Of a DNA stretch of 64,000 bases, positions 26,366-36,937 are shown one piece after another. The notes under the pieces were generated by a model. The model saw only the letters and a list, made by a program, of their open reading frames with translations. It was not told where the DNA came from and did not search any database. Made by a program: the position numbers and the translations under genes. Every line of letters begins with the position of its first letter. The first letter of the stretch is position 1. This stretch comes from Pampus argenteus (lineage: Eukaryota; Chordata; Actinopteri; Scombriformes; Stromateidae), in NCBI GenBank assembly GCA_036937835.1, contig CM072862.1:18320501-18384500 (forward strand), in the 5' to 3' direction.

Positions 26366-29330
26366 ATTTGGCAACTTATCATCTAAAGGTGGACTCAGCA
26401 GGGTGTGATGTCATTAATTGCTTTCAATCATAGTTGCATTCATGCAACCAAAGCCAAATCAAATGTGACTGATCAATACTACTCAGACTATAGATTCATA
26501 TAGAGATATATGTTTATAGAGATTAGGGTTTTAGTGATTGTGTAATTGCAAGGATTTATGGGAGGAACTAATTAACGTCATGTCTATTTATTTAAGTGTT
26601 ATTTTTAAGAGGAGTTTGAAACAACCATAAACAGAACAAAAACTATGGGGTTGAAGTCTTCATTATCACATGTGCAGAAATGAAGGTAACCATACATTAA
26701 TCAGGGCCCCTTTAATGACACCTACAGTTTCCTGTTCTCTGGAGACGATTGTACTGCATTAGGTGCGTTTAGGTTTTGTTGGTAATGCCTGCAGTGAATC
26801 ATCTTTGACAGGGCTGTGTCCCTGAGTGACAGATCAGACATATGTTGGAAGACCGTAGGAGCTTGGTCAGGGCTCTCAGACCAGGTCACCTGATGCACAG
26901 AAGGGTCATGTGTAGTAATAATGGACAGGACTGGCATAGAGCTGCCTGAGGCAGACTGCCACAGCACATGAGCAGAAAGATGATTTTCTTGTCACATCTT
27001 GGCTTGTCTTTGTTTCCCTTGTGTTCATCAGCGAAGTGCACAAGCAACGCATTCACACACACACAAATGCAAACACATAATCAATGTTACTTTGCTTTTA
27101 TTGTTTTATCTTTAGGTTATTTTCTCACTAAACTGGGATAATTTTTATTCTATTTTTTTTAACTTCATTTTTCTCTTTTTTAGTTATTTCACCCAGTAAA
27201 TATAGCAATGGTAAGATGGTTTTGAAGAGATACAAATGCCGTAAAAGCAAATAATAAGATTTTGACAGATTATTCTTGAACTGATCGATGCAATTTTGTG
27301 TTTCTGTGTGTGCACCCTCCCTTTATTCTGTAAATTACTCTAAATTACACACTGTTAATGGGCATCACATCTGCCTCACTATACTGAGTCAACAGTTGCT
27401 GCATGCCCGAGTCCGGGCAGGAATCCACCTGACGGTTTCATCTTCACGTTTAGAAATGCTTTGTGGCTCATAAATGAAAAGATGTATTCATTTTGCAAAC
27501 TTCACCAGAGACTTTACAGTTTCCCTCAATTTAATTAGTCTTTGTAAAGAATCTCACATGAAGTTAAACATTTTTTTGTGAAGTGTATTTAATGTGATGT
27601 CTAAACAGTGATATGGACATGTGTACCAAGATGTTTTACACAATTTTTTCGTGTATGAAGAGACAGCAAATAAATTAACATTATGACCTGATGACCTGCA
27701 GTATCATTAATCAAAGACTACTTGTTGACTTAAAGCAGTAATCTTAGAAGTCTTTTATTTCAGGTAACTACAATATTATCTGTTTTTAGAAATATCACAA
27801 ATAACACACTGAAATTGAATGTATTTCAAGAGCAGTTTTGCGCAATTATCCATATACAAATGTAGCTTGACACAAATTAATTTTCCATGAGCGTTCACAC
27901 ATTCTTAAAAAAACAAAAAAAAACACCAAACATAATAAAATAAGATAAAATATAAAAATAAATGTTTTTTTCTCCTTGTGTGTCTATATTACCACATACA
28001 TAAAAACATTTAAAAGGAAGATTGGATAATCTTACCAGCATTTTTACTGTTATGGGGCATCAAGCAGCTGAGCAGAGCGATGTTTATAATAATCCAGTAT
28101 TAAAGTGCTGACTTTGTGGAAGTAAAATCCAGTTACAAATACTCCAGTGAAGAAGGAAGTAGTGCTGTAGTCCTGGCATCATTCATTCTTCTGAGAAACT
28201 CACATACAGCACAAAGCCTCTCACACACTCCAGCTCTCTGTCCCTGTGATTCAGCATCTCTCCTCTCCCTCTCCTCTCTCTCGTTCTGTGGAGTGCTCAT
28301 CCTCTCGTCCCCTCTCCACCGCTCGTCCCCCCCACCCCCCCTCCCCTTCTGCACGGCTTGCAGTCCTTATCACACGCTCTTTCCCTGGAGCTTCAAGGTA
28401 GTGTCCACAGCAGCGGTTTACTCTCTCATTCGTTCGCCTCCACCCACGTTCGCCTTCTGACTTGCCTCCCCTGGTTCTCTCATATTCTCCCCTTGTTCCT
28501 CACCAATATGAACATGCTTTGTATTTCATCTGCATTTGATGCCATCCAGTCAACCATCTATTATATTCATTTAACTCTTTATTTTACTCAAATGCTGTTT
28601 GTCCTCTAACTTATTATACTATGTTTTGTTTTCTTTGATGTTTTCTTTAGTGTACATCATGTTTCTTAGTAACTGCCGACAATGACACATTACATTTTGT
28701 TGAGACTGAATGAATAAGAGAGCCAGAGATATAGATACTACACAATGTTAATGAGCCTATAACAGTATCAGAAGAAGTGAAACACATCCATTGTCTGTTG
28801 GACATTTGTCCAGCTTTGCCCCAGTGGTCTTCGTAGCGGCTTTGATTGAATCTGGCACATGGGTCACATGACACCCTCTTTGTTGCCCCCAGGGACCAGA
28901 AACTATACATCACTCAGATTTGATAGGAAACACTGGAGAAAACGGTGCAGGACTGGTATGGTGCTGGTATAGACACTGAAACGTAAATTAAAACTTATGA
29001 ATTCTATATGAATGCTGAAGACTCGTCAATGAGGCCAGAGCGAAGGCATAAACAGCAACATACATGCTGAGCAGCATTATGTAACTTAATCCTCAAGGGT
29101 ATTGTCAACCTGCCAAATAAATATCTCTGGGACATATTTCCTGTTATGGTAAGGGTCATACTGTATGCAACTACTACTGATACTCTGGCTTCTGGTTGAT
29201 TTCATATGAAGGTCTCAGTAGCCTCAGTGATTGGTCTTGTAATGCAACAGCATGGCCAGCTAAACATATCCATAGCCTGCTGCCAAAATTTGTGCCATAA
29301 GTTGGGAGAGAAATCATACTGCAATAGTGC
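26366..29330. other. Intergenic, pyrimidine-rich tract
   Basis: No gene recognised. 28245-28350 is a polypyrimidine tract ending in C-runs (CCCCCCACCCCCCCTCCCC), a possible G-rich structure on the minus strand. The open frames over it are low-complexity shadows. Confidence 0.45.
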
Positions 29331-29683
29331 AAGGTGCAATATGTAAGTTTTATCTAAGAATTTGCCATATTGTCTCATAATATCACTTGTACTTTGAGAG
29401 GCGATATTGAGTCACTGTAGCGTCCAGTCTGCCATCAGTCCAACATGAGCGGATGAAGAAGTAGCATTTCATCATCTAGGTTGGATTTATTCAACGTTAG
29501 CACTGAATTGACATTGTTTTCATATCTAGTCTAAGTCTCAGTTACCTAGTTTGCTAGCTAACATAGCACTGATAATGCAATATTGATTTAGCAATAACGT
29601 AGCGTAACGTAACAGTGATATGCTGCCCTCAGTTGGTTTGGAGTGTGGAGTATGAATTTTCCACTTCTTACATATTGCACCTT
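29331..29683. mobile_element. MITE, 353 bp, perfect 17-bp terminal inverted repeats
   Basis: 29331-29347 reads AAGGTGCAATATGTAAG, and 29667-29683 is its exact reverse complement. No open frame lies between. The size, short perfect ends and A/T-rich flanks fit a non-autonomous DNA transposon. Target-site duplication was not resolved. Confidence 0.7.
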
Positions 29684-29764
29684 TAACTTTATACATTCTC
29701 CCTAAGTTGATGACAGCTTATAACATGATAAATGCTCTGATTTTTCCAGATTATTGTGCATTAC

Positions 29765-29840
29765 AGAAAATGGTGGAACTTGAGAGAGAGAGAGACAAGG
29801 AATAACATGCAGCAAATGTCTGTTGCCAGACACTGCAGTT
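29765..29840. repeat. SINE-like fragment
   Basis: GAGAGAGAGAGACAAGGAAT followed by AACATGCAGCAAATGTCTG resembles the GA-rich body and tail of the SINE family seen at 26232-26365. Confidence 0.35.
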
Positions 29841-29875
29841 ATGTTATCTTAACTAGGACACCCGAGGGATTCATA

Positions 29876-30070
29876 GTGTGTGGCACTCAAACTGCACAGA
29901 AGCTGACAGGAAAAGACTGCAAAGAGTAACCAACACCGCGTAAAAGATCATTGGCTGCCCCCTACCTCCCCTGACCACCATCTACAACTCCTGGTGCCTT
30001 GGCAGAGCCAGAAGCATCATCGAGGACTATACACATCCTGGCTGTCACCATACTGAACTCCAATCTACAA
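29876..30070 (+). mobile_element. Non-LTR retrotransposon fragment (C-terminal end of reverse transcriptase ORF)
   Basis: Translated on the plus strand this includes KRLQRVTNTA, KIIGCPLPTLTTIYNSW and CLGRARSIIEDYTHPGCHH. This order is typical of the C-terminus of CR1/L2/Rex1-type fish LINEs (LQRVV..A..IIGCPLPSL....CL.RA..I..D.SHPG). It is interrupted by a stop (NTA*KI) and truncated at both ends. Confidence 0.65.
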
Positions 30071-30364
30071 TAAGGAACTCACTTGCTGGCACTTGCTTGC
30101 ACACAAATGGCAAGTGGGGGTGGGAGTGGTTACCCAGTTATATGTTACTTCTTCACTTCTTCACTAAATACTTCTTTACTAAAAACTTAGTGAACTTAGT
30201 AAAATCCAATTCATTTGTGTTTTTCTTCTCTTTCAACTGTTATTACACTATACATACAGTAATGTTGTTAACTGTTTTGATGATTATAATTAAATAAAAT
30301 AATATGTGTCTTATTTCCTGTAATGACAAATTAAACATTGCAGACTGTTCTAATGTCATTGGTT

Positions 30365-31342
30365 TCTCAACCAACAAGAGATAAGGATGTTCAACTCGGA
30401 CAGATTTGTTTACTTTTGTGCACTATGATGCAAACAGTACAAGCTACCAGTGACCAAAAAACACTGACTTGTGAAATAGTTTTACTTTGCAATAGTTAAT
30501 AATTTAATTTAAAGTTAAGGTAAAAGATGAATAGAGAAATACTGAACTCATCAATTTTTCAGTCTTCAAGTGCCATTAATTAACACTGAAATATGTTTTT
30601 CTTGCCATAATCAATCGTCATGTTCATACTGACCTGAAGATCCCTTAATACTACACTTTCAATGTAACTGATGGGGGCCAAAATCCACAATCCTCCTAAT
30701 GTGTAAAACTGTAGTTTATCTGAAGCCAGTATGAAGCTTCAGCTATCTAAATAAGTCAAATCCAGCTACTAATACTTCCACCGCTGCTCAGCAGGGGAAG
30801 TAAAGTAGTGGGAGATATCTACTTGGCCAACGCAAACTGCTGAAGCCTCATAAGCTTTTAAATACAGTACGGTCCAAAAGTCTGAGACCACTTTCCCATT
30901 CAAGTGAATGGGATACATCTTTGCACAAAATACCTTTGTGGACTGTGGATTTTGGTCCCAATTACTTATGTACATTTAAAGGACATTTGATTTAAATAGC
31001 CAGTATGAACGAGAGGAACGATTACAGTAAGGAAAACCTCTTTCAGTGTTCATATGGTCTGTTAAAGACAGACTTGAAAAACTACAAGCTTGTCATTTGT
31101 TGGTTGGTTGCTGAGATGTCTGTTAAATATTCAGCATTTTTGTTTTGTCATTACTCTGTATTTTTTTGTTGTGCAATATAATTCAGACTGTGGTACTGAC
31201 TTCTGATGAGTGGGAAAATTTCACAATTGTTTATTTTCAGATTACAGGAATCCACATTTCTGTGGCAATCAAAAATTTCCAGGATCCCAGCAGATATAAA
31301 GCAGAACAAACTCAAGAGAGATCATAATTTTAACAGCAGAAG
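30365..31342 (+). promoter_or_regulatory. hp: Haptoglobin upstream region with TATA box, C/EBP-like and STAT-like sites
   Basis: TATAAA at 31295-31300 stands 43 bases before the first ATG, giving a short 5' UTR. TTCCAGGA at 31277-31284 fits a STAT-type core (TTCCnGGAA less the last base). TTGTGCAAT at 31169-31177 fits C/EBP. These factors drive acute-phase liver expression of mammalian haptoglobin; use here is inferred. The segment is homologous to 34919-35336 downstream. Confidence 0.55.
30863..30935. repeat. DNA-transposon terminal fragment with perfect 8-bp hairpin
   Basis: TACAGTACGGTCCAAAAGTC followed by TGAGACCACTTT resembles the ends of dispersed fish DNA transposons. Inside, 30895-30912 (CCCATTCAAGTGAATGGG) is a perfect 8-bp inverted repeat with a 2-base loop. 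It sits in the hp upstream region and is missing from the downstream duplicate, so it may be a later insertion. Confidence 0.4.
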
Positions 31343-33658
31343 ATGAATACTTTCAACAAAATGTGGTAAGTTAATAAAAAGCTATATTATTTTGTTAGTT
31401 AGTTTCAAATTTCTCTAAATATACTACTTCTTTACTCAGAAACAGAAGTTGTAAAATGTACTTTGGAAAACTAAACCCTAAACTCAGTTCTATCATTAAA
31501 TCTTCCAATCTATGAATTAATTTTTTTTATTTTTTTATTAAGAAATGTTTTATTAACTTATATCTTTTGAAAAATCTAACTACTTTGCTTGAATTTGACT
31601 TGAATGTTTTGTAAATTGGTAAATCAAATCCTTAAATATGCTGGTTCTGCAACTAATTTGTTTAATTTGCCACTTTTAATATTATTAAATTGCCCCCCCA
31701 TTTTTGCCTCCATTGATCCAGAAGAACAGAGACATTTAATATTTGTGACTCTGTTACTTGAAGGTTTTCTCTGGCTGTACTCCTCGCAGCATGGGCCTGT
31801 CTGGCAGATATGGCACACACTGGAGGTACAGAGACACACACACACTAACACATACAAACACAAACATGCTTCTGCTGACATTGCGCTTTGATTTCAAAAT
31901 CAGTTTGTAGTTCTTAGATCCACATTGCAAATTTATGATGAAATAAATACAGTAGAGTATTTGTTGGTAGGTGACCATTAAGACCTTAAACTTAAGACCT
32001 TTAGTCGACAAGTATTTTAAAACAAATGCACAAGTCCACAGTTCTCTGAAGCTTCTGTTTCACAGTAATACTTCTTTGACAGCTTTTGCTCAGTTAGATA
32101 ATGCATGAAATGACACAGGGCTGTCCTGAGGGATGTGAGGGTTGGGCTATTACTGTTCATTTTAGATATTGTTCTTTATTTGGCTATAAAGTTACAGTAT
32201 CTGACAGGAAAATCGCCTGCCATTGCAATTGCCATTTAACTGTAAGCCATTGTCTGCTGTGTGAATGACAACAGTGAAAGTCTAATAATGAGCTGCAGTT
32301 TTCTGTAGGGAAGTATAAAAGCACAACATTCAGACAGCAAAGCTCCACTTAACAGCAGATCTCTGGAAGCGATAACTGTATGCTTTAATGTCTGCAGTGC
32401 ATATGCTACAATGTGTTAAGGAGATTATATTTTTGTGAAATATGTGTATCTCCATGAGAATAAAAACAAGTCAAACCAGAAACTCCTTCAATTAGAAAAA
32501 AGACAACAAGATATGTCCATGTTTATTTCCCAGTCTCAAGCCTCCGTTCCAAGCGAATGGTTGGTGGGCTTCTGGCCCCTCATGTCCCCTGGCAGGCCAT
32601 GATCTACTTGAATGACAGCGTGCTGGACGGAGGCTATGCAGGCGGTGCTCTCATCTCCGACCGCTGGGTTTTGACGGCCGGCAGGAACCTGTTTGTCAGG
32701 AAGAGCCGAGAGGACATCCAGGGAAAAGATCCCGTCATTCCTAAGGTGTACCTGGGGATCAGACTACGAGAACAAGCAAAAGACTCCACAGAGCACGCAG
32801 TAGAGAAGGTGAGCAAAGAAAAACATTTAATGGAGGTCAAAGACAAAACTTTGCCTCTTCAACCATGTTGGAGTTACTATACCAATAGTGAGTAAGCAAC
32901 AAGATACAGAGATACAGAGTACAAGTGCATGAGACACCTGCAGTGAAAAATAATCTATTCATAAAGCTTATGGATGTGACATTAAGGACAACATTTTGCT
33001 GTTGTGCTGTTACCGTTTAATTAAGATGCAGAGTCAGATCAAACACCAAATCAGATTTCCTCTCTCTTGAATTCCCCTCTTGCAGATTGTTCTTCATCCA
33101 CGTTTCCAGAACCAATCAGACTGGGACAATGACTTGGCTCTGATCAAGCTGAAGAAGCCCGTGGTTATGAGTGAGAAAGTGACCCCCATCCCTCTGCCAG
33201 AGAAAGGCCAGGACCTGGGCACCTCAGGGTTCATCACCGGCTGGGGGTGGGGGGCCCACTTAACCTCTTCTATGTCACTCAAATACACAGTGCTGCCTCT
33301 GGCCAAACACGATGAATGTAAAAAGTTTTTTGAGGGTACCTCACACAGGCCCGTTGTGGACGACCACATGTTCTGCACCGGGCCATCTGAGCACCATGAA
33401 AATGTTTGTTTTGGTGATGCAGGTGGTGCTCTGACTGTCATTGATTCTGCTACTGGAGATGTGTATGCAACAGGGATCCTGTCTTATGACAAGCCCTGCC
33501 GCTCAGACCCATATGCAGTATATATGAAGATTTCCTCATATCTGCCCTGGATACACAGTGTTATCAGGGGAGACACAGACACATCGTCTGCTGTGCGAAT
33601 TGATACCATATCTAAGATGTTAAAATGGATTACTGGAGATTCAGCCTCTAGTCTTTAG
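31343..33658 (+). CDS. hp: Haptoglobin, fish type (serine-protease-like, no sushi domain)
   Basis: Secreted plasma protein that binds free haemoglobin. Four exons give 310 aa: 31343-31365, 31764-31825, 32534-32808, 33086-33658; phases agree. The start may instead be the in-frame ATG at 31361, which puts MWFSLAVLLAAWACLA as a clean signal peptide. After a very short alpha segment, RSKR precedes MVGG, the expected processing site. The protease fold follows with dead catalytic positions: His site LTAGRN (LTAAHC in active enzymes) and Ser site GDAGGA (GDSGGP). Asp is kept in DNDLALIKL. Human haptoglobin has GDAGSA and LTTAKN at these places, which together with PHVPWQAMI and VYATGILSYDK identifies the family. 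The complement-control (sushi) domain of mammalian alpha chains is absent, as known for fish. HP also neighbours DHODH in human. Confidence 0.95.
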
Positions 33659-33792
33659 ATTTAGGCATCCCAACAATATATAAAGTCAGTGATTATTTTT
33701 TTAATGTTTGCAACACTTGTTTTGTCACTGAAATGGTGTAATTGACAAGTGGAAAGGAAAATACAATACACTGTTTTGGATGATTTTGAGTA

Positions 33793-33798
33793 AATAAA
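33793..33798 (+). terminator. hp: Polyadenylation signal of hp
   Basis: AATAAA 135 bases after the hp stop codon, followed within 30 bases by a GT-rich stretch (CTTGTTTGGGAAGTGGTTTG). Confidence 0.7.
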
Positions 33799-34380
33799 TC
33801 CATTATTTGCAAATACTTCTTGTTTGGGAAGTGGTTTGTTTGGATGTGCCAATTTTAAAGTAAATGTGATGTTTTATTGTTAAACACAAATATTGTAAGA
33901 TATATAATACTCTGCTTGAAAGAAGATTGTTTGTCTTATATCGTTTTCCCACAAAACAAGTTCAATTATTAAAATCCGTAAAAATTGCACCTCGTCTTTC
34001 TCCTTTTATCAAAAACAATTCAGAGACAGAAAAACTTTCCCTCGTTCAGCAAATAATGTGAAAACAGCCTTCTAAACTCTGCACATAACATCATTCTGCA
34101 CAATGAAGCTTGAACAACCAAGTGAATCATCCAAAAAGCAAAACCGTTTTCAGTGGAGGACGACTTTAAGCTTAAAAAGAAATCTCGAGTGCTTTAAAGA
34201 TTGAGACAACATTAGCATTAACAGCAGCAGAAGTCATTCTATGAATAATAAAGCATAAAGAGGCCGTGTTTAACTGAACTTATGAGTGCTGACATTTAAT
34301 GGGACGATAAAGGCTCTCATATCATGTTATCAGTAACCTGTTTCCCTGCATCAAAGACATTTAATTATATGGATATATTT

Positions 34381-34510
34381 CAAATTCAAATTCAAATTTT
34401 ATTTATATAGCCCAAAATCACAAAATGCATTTGTCTCAAAGGGCTTTACAATCTGTACAGGGAGTGACACCCTCTGTCCTTAGACCCTCGATTCAGGTAA
34501 GGAAAAACTT
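34381..34510. repeat. Common fish dispersed repeat
   Basis: A short (AAATTC)n lead is followed by TTTTATTTATATAGCCCAAA, ATCACAAAATGC and CTCAAAGGGCTTTACAATCT. This wording is widespread in teleost genomes (TTTATTTATATAGC...CTCAAAGGGCTTTAC). Family name not assigned. Confidence 0.6.
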
Positions 34511-34918
34511 CTGATTATCTACTAATTAATTAACTGACTAATAGTGGTATCTTTATATTATTTTCTAATGTCTTGAAAACTACATAAAAGCCTCCTACTG
34601 TTCTTTCCACTGTGTCTAAAACCGTCCACATTGCTCTCAAATCCCAAATAATATTATACCCATAGGTGCCATGAAACTAAAATGTTTGTACTCCACACCC
34701 ACTTTCTAAATATGTTTGAAGATTTGAACACTAACTCTGTGTTTAAACACCACAAATTAGTCCCAACACTGTAGCTTGTGCATGCTGTCTTATGTAATGC
34801 AACTGTTGATATTACACTACTGTGTTCGTCTCTCAGCCTTGTAAATATCCACAGAAGTAATGCTGGAATTTCCCCCCTGCAGCAGCGAAGCACAGATTCA
34901 CTGCTGTGCCAAGAATTT

Positions 34919-35398
34919 GATCCACAAGACATAAGAATGTTTGAGTCACATTTGTTAATTGTTTTTTTATAAACTATAATGCAAAATTATGATGCAAACA
35001 TTACAAGCTATTAGTGACTGTCTTGATTTACAAAATGACAACAACAATAACAGCAACAAAAAAACAAAAAAAAAAAACTATAAAAATATAGTTTGTATGA
35101 AGCCAAAACAAAACTTTAGAAATCTAAAGTATTCAAATCAAGTAGATATCTTTCAACATTACATTTTTTTAATGCTTTTAAAGGTTTATTTTCTTGAATT
35201 TAGACTGTTGTAGAGCAAGATTTTGCAATGTTTTTTCAAGATAACAAAAATCAACATTTCTGAGCTGATTAGAAATTTCCAGGTAAAAGCCTCCCAGCCA
35301 CAATGGTCAGAGCACACTGTAAAAGATGAATAGTCTCTGTAAAATGTGGTAAGTTAAAAATGTCTTTTGTTGATTAGTTGTAAAATGTACTGGAAAAT
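34919..35398 (+). pseudogene. Partial tandem duplicate of hp promoter and exon 1
   Basis: Colinear with 30365-31475. Shared strings: ATGATGCAAAC.TTACAAGCTA (34991 vs 30426), TAGTTT.T.TGAAGCCA (35090 vs 30712), TTTATTTTC..GA.TT (35184), CA.CATTTCTG (35250 vs 31252), AAATTTCCAGG (35272 vs 31273), and exon 1 plus donor: ATGAATAGTCTCTGTAAAAT then GTGGTAAGTTA (35326-35355 vs 31343 onward). The following TTGTAAAATGTACT.GGAAAA is also shared (35374 vs 31450). The exon-1 frame is intact (MNSLCKMW), with a consensus donor. No copy of exons 2-4 was found before 36.9 kb. The TATA box seen upstream of hp is not preserved. Confidence 0.7.
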
Positions 35399-35640
35399 TG
35401 AAGATGGAAGGTGAGAGAAGGAAAAATCAAAGTGCAAGGCCATGATGACTGCCTCTTTTTCAGTGTAGCGTGAAGACGTACAAGCTCAGGTTGAGGAGGA
35501 GGATGAGAATAAAGATGCTGGTATTCTTCATTCTGTCGATGTGAGTTGTTAAATCTGTTCATTATGGCTGTGAAGGTGAAGCAGGCAGCCTCCCCAAAGA
35601 AAACCACTGCTGATTTAAGCTTGTTGCACAAATGTAACAT
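35374..35640 (-). CDS. Possible small-protein exon (88-codon frame, or nested 23-codon hydrophobic frame)
   Basis: On the minus strand an acceptor CACTTCTCCTGCAG sits just before ATG at 35640. The frame starts MLHLCNKLKSAVVFFGEAAC and continues polar (NEEYQHLYSHPPPQPELVRL) for 88 codons. A second frame nested at 35460-35531 encodes 23 residues, MKNTS followed by a single hydrophobic span (IFILILLLNLSLYVF), like short membrane micropeptides. Only one of the two can be the main product, if any. No family recognised; no upstream exon located. AATAAA on the minus strand (TTTATT at 35184-35189) could end the transcript, although it lies within the hp duplicate. Confidence 0.25.
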   Translation of the reverse strand: MLHLCNKLKSAVVFFGEAACFTFTAIMNRFNNSHRQNEEYQHLYSHPPPQPELVRLHATLKKRQSSWPCTLIFPSLTFHLQFSSTFYN

Positions 35641-36937
35641 GATTCCTGCAGGAGAAGTGATTCAAGGTCACATGAGTCTCTGAAACAACAACAAAAAGAC
35701 AAAAAGATTGTTTAAAACAGAGGAAAGATTTGGTGTCACTAAGAGGTGAAAATAAAGATCAGGTTGTTTGAACAATTTTCATGATTGAAAACCTCGAGAT
35801 TTGCTCCTCACGCGTTACCACAGAGACTTACAGTCACATCAGAATATTTTTTTCTAAATATGCTCTTCTTCTATACTTCTAAACAAAATCTTTATAGAAA
35901 ATATGAACCAAACACCTACTCTGCAGCTGCTGAGTGCCTATTCTGACACAATGTGGAAGGAAGATGGAGCTGACGGGGATTAAATGTCATGCAAATGCCA
36001 CGTTTGTCACACCTTCTCTTGTCCAGGTCACAAGCACCTGCTACGACTCCCTTCAGCGCTCCAGATTTTATTACTAGTGCCTTGAAGAACAGTTGTAAAT
36101 GTTTTTAGATTTTGCTCCATCAATAAAAACTAAGACACTTGACACTTGATAAATACAAACTGCTTAGAAACACTCGACACATAATGCTTTGGCAGGAAAA
36201 TCTATTGTTTTTAATCAATGATGTCATTATGAAGCAAATCTTGATTTTATGTTTTTAACTGAAACTTGGTTAACAGTGTAACTGAGTTCATCTGCTGATG
36301 TAAAACTAAAGTTAAATTAGCTGAATGGAAACATTCATAAAATGTTAACAATTACTGGTTCAGTATCATTGTCATTAGTGTAATGTAGAGCAGATCAAAC
36401 TACATGTAATTATTATACATTTGAAGCCTATTTGCATTATAATATACTCTATCCACGCCTGCAGAGAATAAAATGAAAAAGTTTAAATGTGTCTTCCAAA
36501 ATGCCTTCACAATACTACAAGAGTACTGGCTAAACAAGGCCCCCCGGTGGCTACTGGAGTCATATCATGTCATTTCTCAACCATATCATTAACATTAAAA
36601 AATAACTATGAGATACTGTAGCAACACAGAAAACTATCATTTTGAACATAAGATGTGGTGCAGGTTATAAAAGATGCTGGATACAAGTGCAGAAGTAGAA
36701 ATAGAATATATTCTATTTGCAATCAACAAAAAGTAATTTAAGCATACTGAGCAATGCATTTTCATCCCTACATACATTTTAGTGCACGTTAATATACTTT
36801 AAAATACAAAAGAAAAACTTTCACTTGGCATCTCTGTCAGAGTTCGCAACATGATTTCTGACAACATGAAACTTTTCACAGTTCTGTGGTCAGTCTTCAG
36901 TGGGATGTGTTCATTAGCTGGGTGTCTCCTTTTTATC

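Noticed and set aside
28116..28460. 114-codon frame in the pyrimidine tract
   Set aside because: Ser/Leu/Pro low-complexity translation of CT-rich DNA, with a mirror frame on the other strand.
31604..31891. 95-codon plus-strand frame over hp exon 2
   Set aside because: Different frame from the signal-peptide reading; extends through the AT-rich intron and a CA-rich run.
33094..33441. Minus-strand frame of 115 codons
   Set aside because: Antisense to hp exon 4.
35989..35996. Octamer ATGCAAAT as a promoter element for the small-ORF candidate
   Set aside because: An 8-base motif occurs by chance about once per window; no start site links it to a gene.
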